Positions 15,644 to 24,513 of a stretch of DNA of 53,168 bases are shown here, piece by piece (within the stretch, counting starts at the first letter, position 1; the number at the start of each line of letters is the position of its first letter). The notes under the pieces were generated by a model. That model was not told the origin of the DNA and searched no databases. It saw only the letters and a program-made list of their open reading frames with translations. Both the position numbers and the translations under genes were made by a program. The DNA is from an uncultured Eubacterium sp. (lineage in GTDB: Bacteria; Bacillota; Clostridia; Peptostreptococcales; Anaerovoracaceae): assembly GCA_937894585.1 (NCBI GenBank), contig CALBGO010000120.1, positions 1-53,168 on the forward strand, in the 5' to 3' direction.

Positions 15644-16201
15644 ATGAAGAGATTTACAAAAAAAGAAATATTTTCGGTGCCCAACCTGATGGGATATTTC
15701 CGCATTCTGCTGATTCCGGTATTTTGCTGGCTGTATACAGCGCGCCGGGCATATTTTGCAGCAGGGCTTGTGGTGCTGATTTCCAGTTTGACAGATCTGT
15801 TTGACGGAAAGATTGCCAGGAAATTCAATATGGTGACGGATCTCGGTAAAATACTGGATCCTGTTGCGGACAAGCTGACACACTGTGCTCTTGCCGTCTG
15901 TCTTGCGCTCCGCTATCCTCTGATGTGGGCGCTTCTTTTGCTGATGGCAGTAAAAGAAGGATATATGGGAACGATGGGTTTGTTGTTTCTCAGAAAGGGC
16001 AGGATGCTGGACGGCGCTATGTGGTTCGGAAAAGTATGCACAGCCGTTTTGTTTGCAGGACTTATGATTTTATTTCTGTTTCCGCATTTACCGGCGGTTT
16101 TTGTAAACGGTATAATTATTTTGATGATGGCTGTTATGATTTTTACTTTGTGTATGTATGTGCCGGTGTTTCGAAAGATGAAACAGGAAGACAATCGCTG
16201 A
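15644..16201 (+). CDS. pgsA: CDP-alcohol phosphatidyltransferase (PgsA-like)
   Basis: A 185-residue integral membrane enzyme. The CDP-alcohol phosphotransferase signature is intact around residues 49-75: DLFDGKIAR, eight residues, G, three, D, three, D (LGKILDPVADKLT). Several hydrophobic helices surround it. Family members make phosphatidylglycerophosphate from CDP-diacylglycerol and glycerol-3-phosphate, feeding phosphatidylglycerol to cardiolipin synthase, whose gene lies just upstream. Substrate within the family cannot be proved. The ATG at 15644 follows AGGAAAGGTG; a TATAAT at 15604-15609 with a weak -35 may be its promoter. Confidence 0.85.
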   Translation: MKRFTKKEIFSVPNLMGYFRILLIPVFCWLYTARRAYFAAGLVVLISSLTDLFDGKIARKFNMVTDLGKILDPVADKLTHCALAVCLALRYPLMWALLLLMAVKEGYMGTMGLLFLRKGRMLDGAMWFGKVCTAVLFAGLMILFLFPHLPAVFVNGIIILMMAVMIFTLCMYVPVFRKMKQEDNR

Positions 16202-16258
16202 TCAAACTGTACAGATGCGGCCGTAAAAGCAGAAAAAGATATTATGGATAAATTTAAG

Positions 16259-16301
16259 AACTGTCGTCACAGCAAAAACTGCGGCGGCAGTTTTTGTTTT
16301 T
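16259..16301 (+). terminator. Rho-independent terminator after pgsA-like gene
   Basis: AAAAACTGC (16274-16282) pairs with GCAGTTTTT (16287-16295) around GGCG, followed by GTTTTT. An alternative longer fold uses AACTGTCGTC upstream. Confidence 0.85.
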
Positions 16302-16383
16302 ACCGGAATCGGAATAGAATAGAACAAATCCTTCAATACTATAGAAACAGAAGTACAGTAACTAATAATGAAGGAGGATTCAT

Positions 16384-16983
16384 ATGACAGTCAATTTTAA
16401 TATGAGTGAGACAAAGACTAATTTAATGCGGGCTTTTGCCGGAGAAAGTCAGGCAAGAAATCGGTATACTTTCGCGGCTTCTCAGGCGAAGACGGCAGGG
16501 CTTTCTGTGATCGAAGCGGTGTTTGCTTTTACTGCGGGACAGGAAAAGGAGCACGGAGAGATTTTTTACAATCATCTGAAAGAACTGGGCGGTGATACGG
16601 TGCATATAGACGGCGCATATCCTGTGGATATTACCGATTCTATGGTGCAGCTTTTAAGGTATGCACAGCATAACGAATATGAAGAGTCTGATGACGCATA
16701 CATTGCTTTTGCGCAGAAGGCTATGGAGGAGGGATTTCCGCAGGTAGCGAATTCTTTTCAGCAGATTGCGCCGATAGAAAAGAGCCACGGTGATCGGTTC
16801 GGACAGCTGGCGGATTTGCTGGAAACAGGAAAACTCTTTGTTTCCGATGTTTCATGCAGGTGGATGTGCTTAAACTGCGGTCATATTGCAGAAGGTGTGC
16901 AGGCGCCGCAGATTTGCCCGGTTTGTCATCATAATCAGGGATATTTTATCCGTCTGGAATTGGCGCCGTATACCTGCGGATAG
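16384..16983 (+). CDS. rbr: Rubrerythrin
   Basis: A 199-residue cytoplasmic peroxide-reducing protein of anaerobes. The ferritin-like domain carries the diiron ligands in GESQARNRY (about 19-27), GQEKEHGEIF (about 50-59) and the later AFAQKAMEEGFPQVANSF and IEKSHGDRF helices. The C-terminal rubredoxin-like Fe(SCys)4 site is CLNC near 162 and CPVC near 179. Length is typical. AGGAGG precedes the ATG at 16384. It is a single-gene unit between terminators and protects against H2O2 when the cell meets oxygen. Confidence 0.95.
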   Translation: MTVNFNMSETKTNLMRAFAGESQARNRYTFAASQAKTAGLSVIEAVFAFTAGQEKEHGEIFYNHLKELGGDTVHIDGAYPVDITDSMVQLLRYAQHNEYEESDDAYIAFAQKAMEEGFPQVANSFQQIAPIEKSHGDRFGQLADLLETGKLFVSDVSCRWMCLNCGHIAEGVQAPQICPVCHHNQGYFIRLELAPYTCG

Positions 16984-17021
16984 AAGAAAAGAAAATCCGT
17001 TTTTTATATCCCATGAAACCA

Positions 17022-17050
17022 TTGACACCGCTGTCCGCAGGGCATAGAAT
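17022..17050 (+). promoter_or_regulatory. Strong sigma-A promoter for the giant-protein operon
   Basis: TTGACA (17022-17027), a 17-nt spacer and TAGAAT (17045-17050) make a near-consensus promoter. The predicted transcript begins near 17057, 70 nt ahead of the start codon. Confidence 0.75.
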
Positions 17051-17062
17051 AAATCCTGTAAG

Positions 17063-17094
17063 CCGGGCACCGGTGTTTTTCTGTGCCCGTTTTC
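17063..17094 (+). terminator. Terminator-like hairpin in the leader of the giant-protein operon
   Basis: CGGGCAC (17064-17070) pairs with GTGCCCG (17083-17089) around a 12-nt loop, followed by TTTTC. Its place, between a near-consensus promoter and the start codon at 17126, suggests an attenuator. It could alternatively be a weak terminator for rubrerythrin read-through. Confidence 0.65.
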
Positions 17095-17125
17095 ATCATT
17101 GAAACTGAAATATAAGGTAAACATT

Positions 17126-20100
17126 ATGAAAAAAAAAGAACTGATTTATAAAGAACTGAAACATGCTTTTCTGGACAAGAACTTTCTGAAAGAAATCGGA
17201 GAAACCAGAGCACATATGACAGCGTATCTGCAGCGGCCCGAAGCACAGCAGCTTGCAGAAGCACTTGCAGAGGCCGCAGAGAATAACGGGCGGGCAGACA
17301 GTGCTTCCATCCTGTCTGTTTGCAGAATCTTTTTCCCGGAGCTTTCTGAGGAACCGGAAGAGGGATGGCTCCGTCACTGTTACCGGTATCTGCTGTTCCT
17401 TCTGTTTCCGGAAATGGGACAGCCAGAAGAGATGCAGGCGGCGGCAAAAGGAAGAATGCGCCTTTTGCAGGTCATGCGGGCGGTCTATGCTTATGAAGAA
17501 AAAAACTTGCCCTTTGATCCAACGAAGACAATGATTTTCCTGACGGACGAAGAGGTGAGAGAGCATGGATATATCAGTGAATATGCTGTTTTTTTGAAGA
17601 TGATGCGCCAGAAATATGTATATGAATTTATGCGCATCGGGATTGATATTACGCCGTTTAATACACTGGGACATATCAGTGGTGTGCACTATGTGGCAAT
17701 GTATGCAGGCAGACAGCTTTCGCAGTCTGGTGTGCCTGTGGATCTGGCGCTGCTTTCCGGTGCAGCGGCAGGGCATGACATTGGAAAATACGGCTGCCGC
17801 AAAAGCGAAGAAAAGAGAATCCCGTATCTGCACTATTATTATACGGATCTCTGTTACAGCAGATTCGGCATGCCTGTCATCGGCCATATTGCTGCCAATC
17901 ATTCTACCTGGGATTTGGAACTGGAAAATCTGTCCGCAGAGTCTCTGCTTCTGATTTATGCGGATTTTCGTGTTAAGAGCAGCAGGAACGAGACAGGAAG
18001 CGAGGATGTTCACTTTTATAGTCTGGATCAGGCCTACGATGTGATCTTGCGTAAGCTGGACAATGTGGATGCTGCGAAGAGGCTGCGCTACCAGAAAGTG
18101 TATGACAAACTGAAGGACTTCGAAAACTTTATGCAGGAGCGGGGCGTCTGCACAGAACTTCCGGAAGACTTTGGACTGATGCCGCCGCGTCCGCTGCAGC
18201 CGCAGGCCAGAGAAAAAGTGCTGCTGCACGGGCAGGAAGTGGTGGATCAGCTGAAATTCGCAGCAGTTGATCACAATATCCGCCTGATGAGCCGCTTTCA
18301 TAAGGACAGCAGCTTCAGCAGTCTGATCGAGGCAGCAAGAAGTGAGCGGCAGTGGAAAAATCTGCGAACCTATATTGCTATTTTTGATGAATATTATACC
18401 TATATGACGGAGAGGCAGAAACTGATGACCCTGAAATTTCTTTATGAACTGCTTGCGCATAAAGAAAGTGATATCAGGATTCAGGCTGCGGAGATTATGG
18501 GCAGAATGGTTGCAGGGTTCAGCGAGGAGTATAAAAAAGAGGTGCCGCAGGATATTACACTGCCGGACCGGCTTGTCAGTAATTTGACACTGTTTCGGGA
18601 ATATCTGGACAAGATTATCTGTCCGGATCACAAGACCACAGCGCAGCACCGAAAATGGATCTCTCATACGCTGGACAGTTTTGTCAGCAATGTGACAGAA
18701 CACTGCAGACCGTCCTGCAGATACAACTATTTTGACATTCTCGGTTTTTATTATCATACTGGAAATTTACCGGCAGATTATGTGATGGTGCTTTTGGATG
18801 CGGCGATGGCAATCCGGCCGGATCTGCCGGAGCAGCGATTTTTGGAGACGATGAAAGCTTTTCTTAAACACAACTTCGACCGTTTCGGAAAGAGCGAAAA
18901 TATTGCGGTGCTGAAAACGGCGAAACACTTTTTTGAAGGATACAGTCTGCGGCAGTACGAGCAGGATTTGCGCAGCGTCATGCAGCTGCCGGGACCGGAG
19001 GAGGCTTTTGAGGATACCCTGGCGGTGATGTTTCTGGATAATCTGAAAACAGGTACACCGTGGATTGAGAAAGTGGTGAACATCTCTTTCATGCTGGATT
19101 ATGTGCAGAAAGAAGAGAACAGAAGTCAGATGCTTCATGTGGCAACGCATCTTGCGAATCTGATCAAGGTCAGTGAAACGGTAACTGTGCGGAAGGCGGC
19201 AGGACGGGGACTTCTCTCCATCATTGAACGCATGCCGATGGAACAGAGAAATGAGCTGACGGTAGAACTGTTTAACGGACTGGAACTAGGTGATTATCAG
19301 TTTTCGAAATATATTCCAGACTATCTTGGAATTCTGATGCTGTATCTGCCGCCGGAAGAACTGGACGAATCAATCGTGCAGCTGCAGAAAATCATGGAGA
19401 CCGGAAGTGAAAAGGCGGCCTCTGCCGTAATCAGAACGCTGGGCGTCATGCTGGAACATTACGGCGATTATGGAAAGCGGTTTACAGAAAAAAACGGCGC
19501 AGCAGAGAAACGCAGATTCAGACTGGTGAATCTTTTGATGAAGGCATATGCCGGATATAATGAAATCTGTGCACAGGAGGCGTTCAGGACGATCGGTGCA
19601 GATCTCTTTGGTGGTTCAGTGCTTACCATGCAGGAAAAAACAGAAATTTTCTGCCACTGCTGCAAGAAGCTGATGACCCTTCTTTATGAAAAGACAGAAG
19701 GAGAACTGGATTTCTACAATAATGCTGCAGTTTTAAATCACATATACCGTTATATCTGTCAGTATCAGGCTGAAGCAGGCTCTTTTGATTTCCCTGAAGT
19801 AAAAAAGGTGGCGTTTTTTCCGGGAACCTTTGACCCGTTCAGTCTGGGACATAAAGCTGTTGCAACCACGATTCGGGACATGGGATTTGAGGTGTATCTT
19901 GCGCTGGATGAATTTTCCTGGTCAAAAAATACACAGCCCAGACTGCAGAGAAGAAAGCTGATGTTGATGTCTGTTGCAGGGGAAGATGATCTATTTATTT
20001 TTCCAGAGGATATTCCGGTTAATATCGCAAATCCGTCAGATCTTAAGAGGCTGAAAGAGACTTTTGCAGGAAAAGAACTCTACATTGCCGTAGGCACGGA

Positions 20101-21886
20101 TGTAATTCGCAATGCCTCCTGCTATAAAGCCTTACCGCAGGAACATTCAATCCATACACTGAATCATATCGCCTTCGCCAGGGAATCAGCTGAGCAGAGA
20201 GAAAGCCCGGGCGAGCGGTATCCGATCAGCGGTCAGGTGATCAATCTGACGCTGAAAAAGTATTATGAAGACATCAGCTCTACCAGAATCAGAGAAAATG
20301 TAGATATGGACCGAGACATATCCAATCTCATAGATACCGTGGCGCAGAACTATATTTATGACAGAAATCTGTATCTTCGCGAGCCGGCTTATAAGCATGT
20401 GCTGCAGGCAAGAGAACTCAGCATCAGTCCATATCAGCACCGCAGTATTGGAGAACTTCCGGAAGACCTTGTCGGAGAGATGTGCAGCCGGGGATATGAT
20501 GCACAGACTATTTGCAGTTATCTGGAAAGAGAAGAGGTCAGAAGTCTTTACATCGAAGGCGGAATCCGCCAGAAAAAGACAGTGGCTTTTGCTGCTGCGC
20601 ACAGAGTGGAAACCAGTGATCTTCTTACGGAGTTCAAAGACCCGACCATTGCTGCTTATGTGAGAAAACAGGCTGCCGGCAGTATTGCTGTCATTGGTGC
20701 ACTGTTTTCTGCAAAGAGCCGAAATCTTTCCAACATTAGTCAGATTGTGATTACAGAAATCATGACAGAGCTGCTTGCCAGAGATTTCACCTATGTGGTA
20801 TATCATCCGGCTGACCGTCATGGAATGAATGCGGGAATCTTAGAGGCACTGAGAAAACAGGGATTTGTCAATATTGCCGAAAGTGGGAATCCGCCGGTGT
20901 ATGCAGTAGAGATGAGAGCGCCGCAGGTGATTTTCAGAGATGTGGAGACGGCGATCAAAAATCCGCTGAATAAGAATCCGCGTGTTTTAAGAGCGATCGA
21001 AGAGGCGCATGACAGACTCCTTTCTGTTATGACAGACTTATATCCCGGTCAGCTGATTCTTTCTTTTAATCCGGGTGCGGTACATAACAAGATTATTCAG
21101 AAGGTGGCACGGCTGAATCATGTTTCTGTGCATCCGTCAAAGGACGGTGTGAAAGGACCCTATATGTCGGTTCCGTTCGGCAAAGCGCTGGCAGATGTGG
21201 TAGTGCCGAATACTGTGACAAAGCCGCTTCGCACAGAAAAATATTTTTCTCCTGACCTAAAGCATTTTACGATTGCAGAAGCAAAGGATTATGCGGCGCT
21301 TGACGATCAGGCCAGGACAATTCGCTCGTTTGGCCGTCCGGTGATTCTGATTGATGATCTGCTGCATAAGGGATACCGCATGCGTATCCTGGAACCGATT
21401 CTTGACGCACACGAAATTGAGGTCAAAGAAATTATCGTTGGTGTGCTGACCGGAAATGCAAGAGATACGGCAGCCGTGAGAAACCGGCGTGTAGACGGCG
21501 CATACTTCCTGCCGAATATGGGCATATGGCTCAATGAACGAGACAGCTATCCGTTTATTGGCGGGGACAGTATTGAAGGTGAAGCGGATGCTTCGATCAA
21601 TCTGATCATGCCTTACACAGCGCCTAAGTTTATTCGGAATGGAGACCGGGAGGCTGTTTTCCGTTATTCCATGACCTGCCTGGAAAATGCGAAACTGATT
21701 CTTCAGGTGCTGGAACAGGAGTATCAGGCTACATTTGAGAAGAAGCTGACACTGAAACGACTGGGAGAAGTGATTGCAAGACCGAGAAAACCTGATCCGG
21801 GCAGAGGCGTGCATTATGACGAAAATATTGCGCCGTCAGTTTATGTAGAAAATGATATCAGACGGCTTGCAAGACTGCAGCTGTAG
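17126..21886 (+). CDS. Giant fused HD / NadD-like nucleotidylyltransferase / PRTase-like protein
   Basis: A 1586-residue soluble protein with several enzymatic regions. An HD phosphohydrolase-like domain lies at about 180-330: H188, H217-D218 (GHDIGK), later histidines in GHIAANHSTW and an aspartate in YADFR. A long helical, HEAT-like region spans about 330-890. A nucleotidylyltransferase domain at about 895-1070 has G900-TFDPFSLGH and I1050-SSTRIRE, the two signature motifs of NadD/CoaD-type enzymes. A GNAT-like stretch follows (about 1120-1270). A type I phosphoribosyltransferase-like motif lies at VILIDDLLHKGYR (D1410-D1411). The ATG at 17126 is the first good start, with a modest AAGGT. 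The HD and NadD domains recall the separate YqeK/NadD pair of Firmicutes. Actual activity is unknown. Confidence 0.75.
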   Translation: MKKKELIYKELKHAFLDKNFLKEIGETRAHMTAYLQRPEAQQLAEALAEAAENNGRADSASILSVCRIFFPELSEEPEEGWLRHCYRYLLFLLFPEMGQPEEMQAAAKGRMRLLQVMRAVYAYEEKNLPFDPTKTMIFLTDEEVREHGYISEYAVFLKMMRQKYVYEFMRIGIDITPFNTLGHISGVHYVAMYAGRQLSQSGVPVDLALLSGAAAGHDIGKYGCRKSEEKRIPYLHYYYTDLCYSRFGMPVIGHIAANHSTWDLELENLSAESLLLIYADFRVKSSRNETGSEDVHFYSLDQAYDVILRKLDNVDAAKRLRYQKVYDKLKDFENFMQERGVCTELPEDFGLMPPRPLQPQAREKVLLHGQEVVDQLKFAAVDHNIRLMSRFHKDSSFSSLIEAARSERQWKNLRTYIAIFDEYYTYMTERQKLMTLKFLYELLAHKESDIRIQAAEIMGRMVAGFSEEYKKEVPQDITLPDRLVSNLTLFREYLDKIICPDHKTTAQHRKWISHTLDSFVSNVTEHCRPSCRYNYFDILGFYYHTGNLPADYVMVLLDAAMAIRPDLPEQRFLETMKAFLKHNFDRFGKSENIAVLKTAKHFFEGYSLRQYEQDLRSVMQLPGPEEAFEDTLAVMFLDNLKTGTPWIEKVVNISFMLDYVQKEENRSQMLHVATHLANLIKVSETVTVRKAAGRGLLSIIERMPMEQRNELTVELFNGLELGDYQFSKYIPDYLGILMLYLPPEELDESIVQLQKIMETGSEKAASAVIRTLGVMLEHYGDYGKRFTEKNGAAEKRRFRLVNLLMKAYAGYNEICAQEAFRTIGADLFGGSVLTMQEKTEIFCHCCKKLMTLLYEKTEGELDFYNNAAVLNHIYRYICQYQAEAGSFDFPEVKKVAFFPGTFDPFSLGHKAVATTIRDMGFEVYLALDEFSWSKNTQPRLQRRKLMLMSVAGEDDLFIFPEDIPVNIANPSDLKRLKETFAGKELYIAVGTDVIRNASCYKALPQEHSIHTLNHIAFARESAEQRESPGERYPISGQVINLTLKKYYEDISSTRIRENVDMDRDISNLIDTVAQNYIYDRNLYLREPAYKHVLQARELSISPYQHRSIGELPEDLVGEMCSRGYDAQTICSYLEREEVRSLYIEGGIRQKKTVAFAAAHRVETSDLLTEFKDPTIAAYVRKQAAGSIAVIGALFSAKSRNLSNISQIVITEIMTELLARDFTYVVYHPADRHGMNAGILEALRKQGFVNIAESGNPPVYAVEMRAPQVIFRDVETAIKNPLNKNPRVLRAIEEAHDRLLSVMTDLYPGQLILSFNPGAVHNKIIQKVARLNHVSVHPSKDGVKGPYMSVPFGKALADVVVPNTVTKPLRTEKYFSPDLKHFTIAEAKDYAALDDQARTIRSFGRPVILIDDLLHKGYRMRILEPILDAHEIEVKEIIVGVLTGNARDTAAVRNRRVDGAYFLPNMGIWLNERDSYPFIGGDSIEGEADASINLIMPYTAPKFIRNGDREAVFRYSMTCLENAKLILQVLEQEYQATFEKKLTLKRLGEVIARPRKPDPGRGVHYDENIAPSVYVENDIRRLARLQL

Positions 21887-21906
21887 TTTTAAAACAGAGG
21901 TGAACG

Positions 21907-22893
21907 ATGAAAAAAATAGAAGATTTGTGGAAACAGGCAGGCATTGAGCAGGCAGTACAGCTGGGACTTTGTCCTGTGAACCTGCAGAAGAAAAATCGAG
22001 TGCATGTTCTGGCACTGGGCGATGTGGGGACTTCCGTTCTGACAGGCCTGAGAGTGCTCGGCGGTGATGTGATCTCCGAAATCGGAATCTATGATATGAG
22101 TAAAGAAAACATGCAGCGTCTTGAAATGGAAATGAATCAGATCCGGTATCCTTTTAGTGAGATTTCTGGGGAAACTGTGCTGCCGAAAGTTCGTACCATT
22201 TCAAGGGAAACACTTTTTGACTGCGATGTATTTGTGTTTTGTGCAAGCAGAGGCGTGCCGCCTCTTTCAGAAACGGGAGATGTGCGCATGGCGCAGCTGG
22301 AAGCGAATCTTGAAATTGTCCGCGGATATGCAGCGATGGCGGCCCAGGCGGATTACCGCGGTCTTGTCGCAGTTGTCTCCGATCCTGTGGATCCGCTGTG
22401 CGCGGCATTTCTGGAAAATTCCGGTCTCGATCCTTCGCAGGTGCAGGGGTACGGTCTGGGTGTGATGAACAGCAGAGCGCTGTATTATGCAGAAAAAGAT
22501 TCTCGTTTTTTACGTTTCGTGACGGAAGGAAGAGCTTATGGGCCGCATGGTACGGATCTTGTTCTTGCTGACAGTCTGCAGCATTATGATGATGCCTTAT
22601 CACGGGAACTGACCGCGCTTGTGACCGGAGCGAATCTGGAAGTGAGGGCGCTGGGATTTAAACCCTATATTGCGCCGGCATGGTCATCCGGTGCGATTTC
22701 AATTCTTTTAACACTTCGCGGACAGTGGCATTACAGCTCTCTGCACCTGGGAGATGACAGGAGAGGTGCCTTCTTCGGAATGAAAAACAGAATGACGGAG
22801 AACGGTCCCGAATATGAGGATATGGAGATTCCTGATGCTCTTTTTGACAGAATGTATATTGCATATAGTAACCTTTTACAGCTGCAGAAATAG
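21907..22893 (+). CDS. Lactate/malate dehydrogenase family protein
   Basis: A 328-residue NAD-binding protein homologous to L-lactate and malate dehydrogenases. The Rossmann motif is VLALGDVGTSVLTGL (about 34-48), the VRMAQLEANLEIV helix corresponds to the substrate-loop helix, VSDPVDPL replaces the usual NPVD, and GPHGTD near 205 matches the catalytic-histidine GEHGD motif. Changes at these points (Asp for Asn before Pro-Val-Asp, Pro before His) suggest a substrate other than lactate or malate. It starts 20 nt after the giant-protein gene, with GAGGTGAAC as RBS. Co-transcription implies a shared pathway. Confidence 0.8.
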   Translation: MKKIEDLWKQAGIEQAVQLGLCPVNLQKKNRVHVLALGDVGTSVLTGLRVLGGDVISEIGIYDMSKENMQRLEMEMNQIRYPFSEISGETVLPKVRTISRETLFDCDVFVFCASRGVPPLSETGDVRMAQLEANLEIVRGYAAMAAQADYRGLVAVVSDPVDPLCAAFLENSGLDPSQVQGYGLGVMNSRALYYAEKDSRFLRFVTEGRAYGPHGTDLVLADSLQHYDDALSRELTALVTGANLEVRALGFKPYIAPAWSSGAISILLTLRGQWHYSSLHLGDDRRGAFFGMKNRMTENGPEYEDMEIPDALFDRMYIAYSNLLQLQK

Positions 22894-22940
22894 TGTTTAT
22901 AAGCTGCCGAAAATGGCAATCGTGAGAAGAGGTGATGAAA

Positions 22941-24014
22941 ATGCTGCTTGTGGTTAAACCCTTCAGCAGAGAAATGGAACGAGAAATCAGGATGGATAGG
23001 GTGCTTGCGGATGCTCTTGCGGGAGTTGACGTGCAGTATCTGCTTACGGCAGAAGCACTTGCAGAGACGGATCTGCGGAACAGAAAAATTCTTTTCGCCG
23101 TCTGTCTTTCGGAAGCCGGCGTCAATCTGGAATACTACAGGATGCTGGAGCATTTCAGACAGCACCCGGGCTGCCTGAAAGGAGCAGCGGGAGTGATTCT
23201 GGTAGACGGCAGCGGAGACCTGTTTACAAAAAGCCTTGCTCGAAGGCTTGCTTTTTCGGCAAATTTGGCGGGCTGTACTTTTCCTGGCAGACCTCTGGTG
23301 GAAGCGACCGGTTCTTTGTATAATTTTCAGACGCTGAGCAGGATTAATGCCGTAAGCTGTGAAGAAGCCTATGCTATGCAGGTAAAATTGCTGGTAAAGC
23401 GTATTCTTGACTATGTTCCGTATGAGAGTTGTGGAAGAAATATACTGGTCGTCCATGCCAGCAGCAGAAAAAGTTCCAATAGCCTGCTTCTCTGGGAAAA
23501 AATCCGGAGCAGGCTTTACGAACCTGAGGGGGAAAGAAGTATTACGGAAATTTCACTTCGCAACGGTCATATGACAGACTGCCGGGGATGCAGGTATGAA
23601 ACCTGTCTGCATTACGGAGAGCAGGGAAGCTGCTTTTACGGAGGCATTATGACAGACCAGGTTTATCCAGCGATTATTTCCTGTGATACGCTGGTGATGA
23701 TCTGTCCTAACTATAATGACGCAGTTGGTGCTAATATCACAGCGTTTATTAACAGGCTGACATCGGTATTCCGAACCAATGACTTTTCGGGAAAGCGTGT
23801 ATTTGCCATAGTGGTTTCAGGATACAGCGGAGGTGATATTGTGGCTGAACAGATTATCGGAGCCATGAACTTGAATAAGGGTTTTATTCTGCCGGGAAAT
23901 TTTGCTTTGATGGAAACGGCTAACGATCCAAAGAGTGTTTTGAAAATTGACGGAATCGATGAAAAAGCTGCCGGATTTGCAGCACAGATTGCAGGGAAAA
24001 TGAAAGCAGTATAA
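22941..24014 (+). CDS. NADPH-dependent FMN reductase-like flavoprotein
   Basis: A 357-residue protein. The C-terminal half (about 163-355) is flavodoxin-like: the strand ILVVHASSRKSSNS provides the phosphate-binding loop, followed by CRGC, C and C (spacing C-x2-C-x4-C-x8-C, about 211-228), resembling the cysteine region of iron-sulfur flavoproteins and NADPH-dependent FMN reductases, then VMICPNYNDAVGANITAFINR. The N-terminal half has no clear family but contains AAGVILVDGSGD and may be a degenerate second flavodoxin-like domain. The ATG at 22941 fits the AGAAGAGGTG spacing better than 22935. It is the last gene of the three-gene operon; a redox step is likely. Confidence 0.72.
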   Translation: MLLVVKPFSREMEREIRMDRVLADALAGVDVQYLLTAEALAETDLRNRKILFAVCLSEAGVNLEYYRMLEHFRQHPGCLKGAAGVILVDGSGDLFTKSLARRLAFSANLAGCTFPGRPLVEATGSLYNFQTLSRINAVSCEEAYAMQVKLLVKRILDYVPYESCGRNILVVHASSRKSSNSLLLWEKIRSRLYEPEGERSITEISLRNGHMTDCRGCRYETCLHYGEQGSCFYGGIMTDQVYPAIISCDTLVMICPNYNDAVGANITAFINRLTSVFRTNDFSGKRVFAIVVSGYSGGDIVAEQIIGAMNLNKGFILPGNFALMETANDPKSVLKIDGIDEKAAGFAAQIAGKMKAV

Positions 24015-24062
24015 CCCTCAGAGTGCGGTATGCTCAAAAAACAGGGTTGAAATTATAAACTA

Positions 24063-24143
24063 AAAACTGTCTTCTGATAGGCATGGTGCTTTGCAGGAGA
24101 CAGTTTTGATTTATGCCGGATCTGAAAGCCGGCACTTTCTTTT
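24063..24143. terminator. Pair of bidirectional terminator hairpins
   Basis: AAAACTGTCT (24063-24072) pairs with AGACAGTTTT (24098-24107). TGCCGG (24114-24119) pairs with CCGGCA (24129-24134), followed by CTTTCTTTT. They separate the three-gene operon from the convergent ferredoxin gene. Confidence 0.8.
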
Positions 24144-24167
24144 ATACAGTTTATTATAGCAGTGCTG

Positions 24168-24359
24168 CTATTCTGCATATACCTCGTCCAGTATCATCTG
24201 CAGATCTTCGCGGCAGCCGCCGCATTTCGTACCGATGCCCATAGACTGGCAGAGTTCTTTCAAATCAGCAGGCTTATGCTCTCTGATGAAGTCTTCCACT
24301 TCTCCGCGCTTTGTGTGAAAACACAGACAGACTTCGTAATCTCTTGATTTCTTGTCCAT
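24168..24359 (-). CDS. BFD-like [2Fe-2S] protein
   Basis: A 63-residue protein with the bacterioferritin-associated-ferredoxin pattern: C11-x-C13, then 32 residues, then C46-x2-C49, in CLCFH and KCGGC. Such domains bind a [2Fe-2S] cluster and pass electrons, or occur as small subunits of larger oxidoreductases. It stands alone, divergent from the zinc-ribbon gene. RBS AAGGAGG precedes the ATG at 24357-24359. Its partner is not evident. Confidence 0.85.
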   Translation of the reverse strand: MDKKSRDYEVCLCFHTKRGEVEDFIREHKPADLKELCQSMGIGTKCGGCREDLQMILDEVYAE

Positions 24360-24513
24360 AAAAACCTCCTTGCTTTTGTGTGATTACTATTATCATACCA
24401 CAGAAAAGGAAGAAATTATCACTTCTTCTTCACAAAAATTTACAAAACTACGGGCGGGATATGCTATAATAACTGCAGATAATATTTTCGCGCTGAAAGA
24501 GAGGTTTGTGGAT

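Noticed and set aside
17096..18757. Long open frame on the minus strand (about 550 codons) opposite the giant-protein gene
   Set aside because: It mirrors the codons of the plus-strand gene, has no RBS and its translation is rich in His, Cys, Phe and Gln without any recognisable domain.
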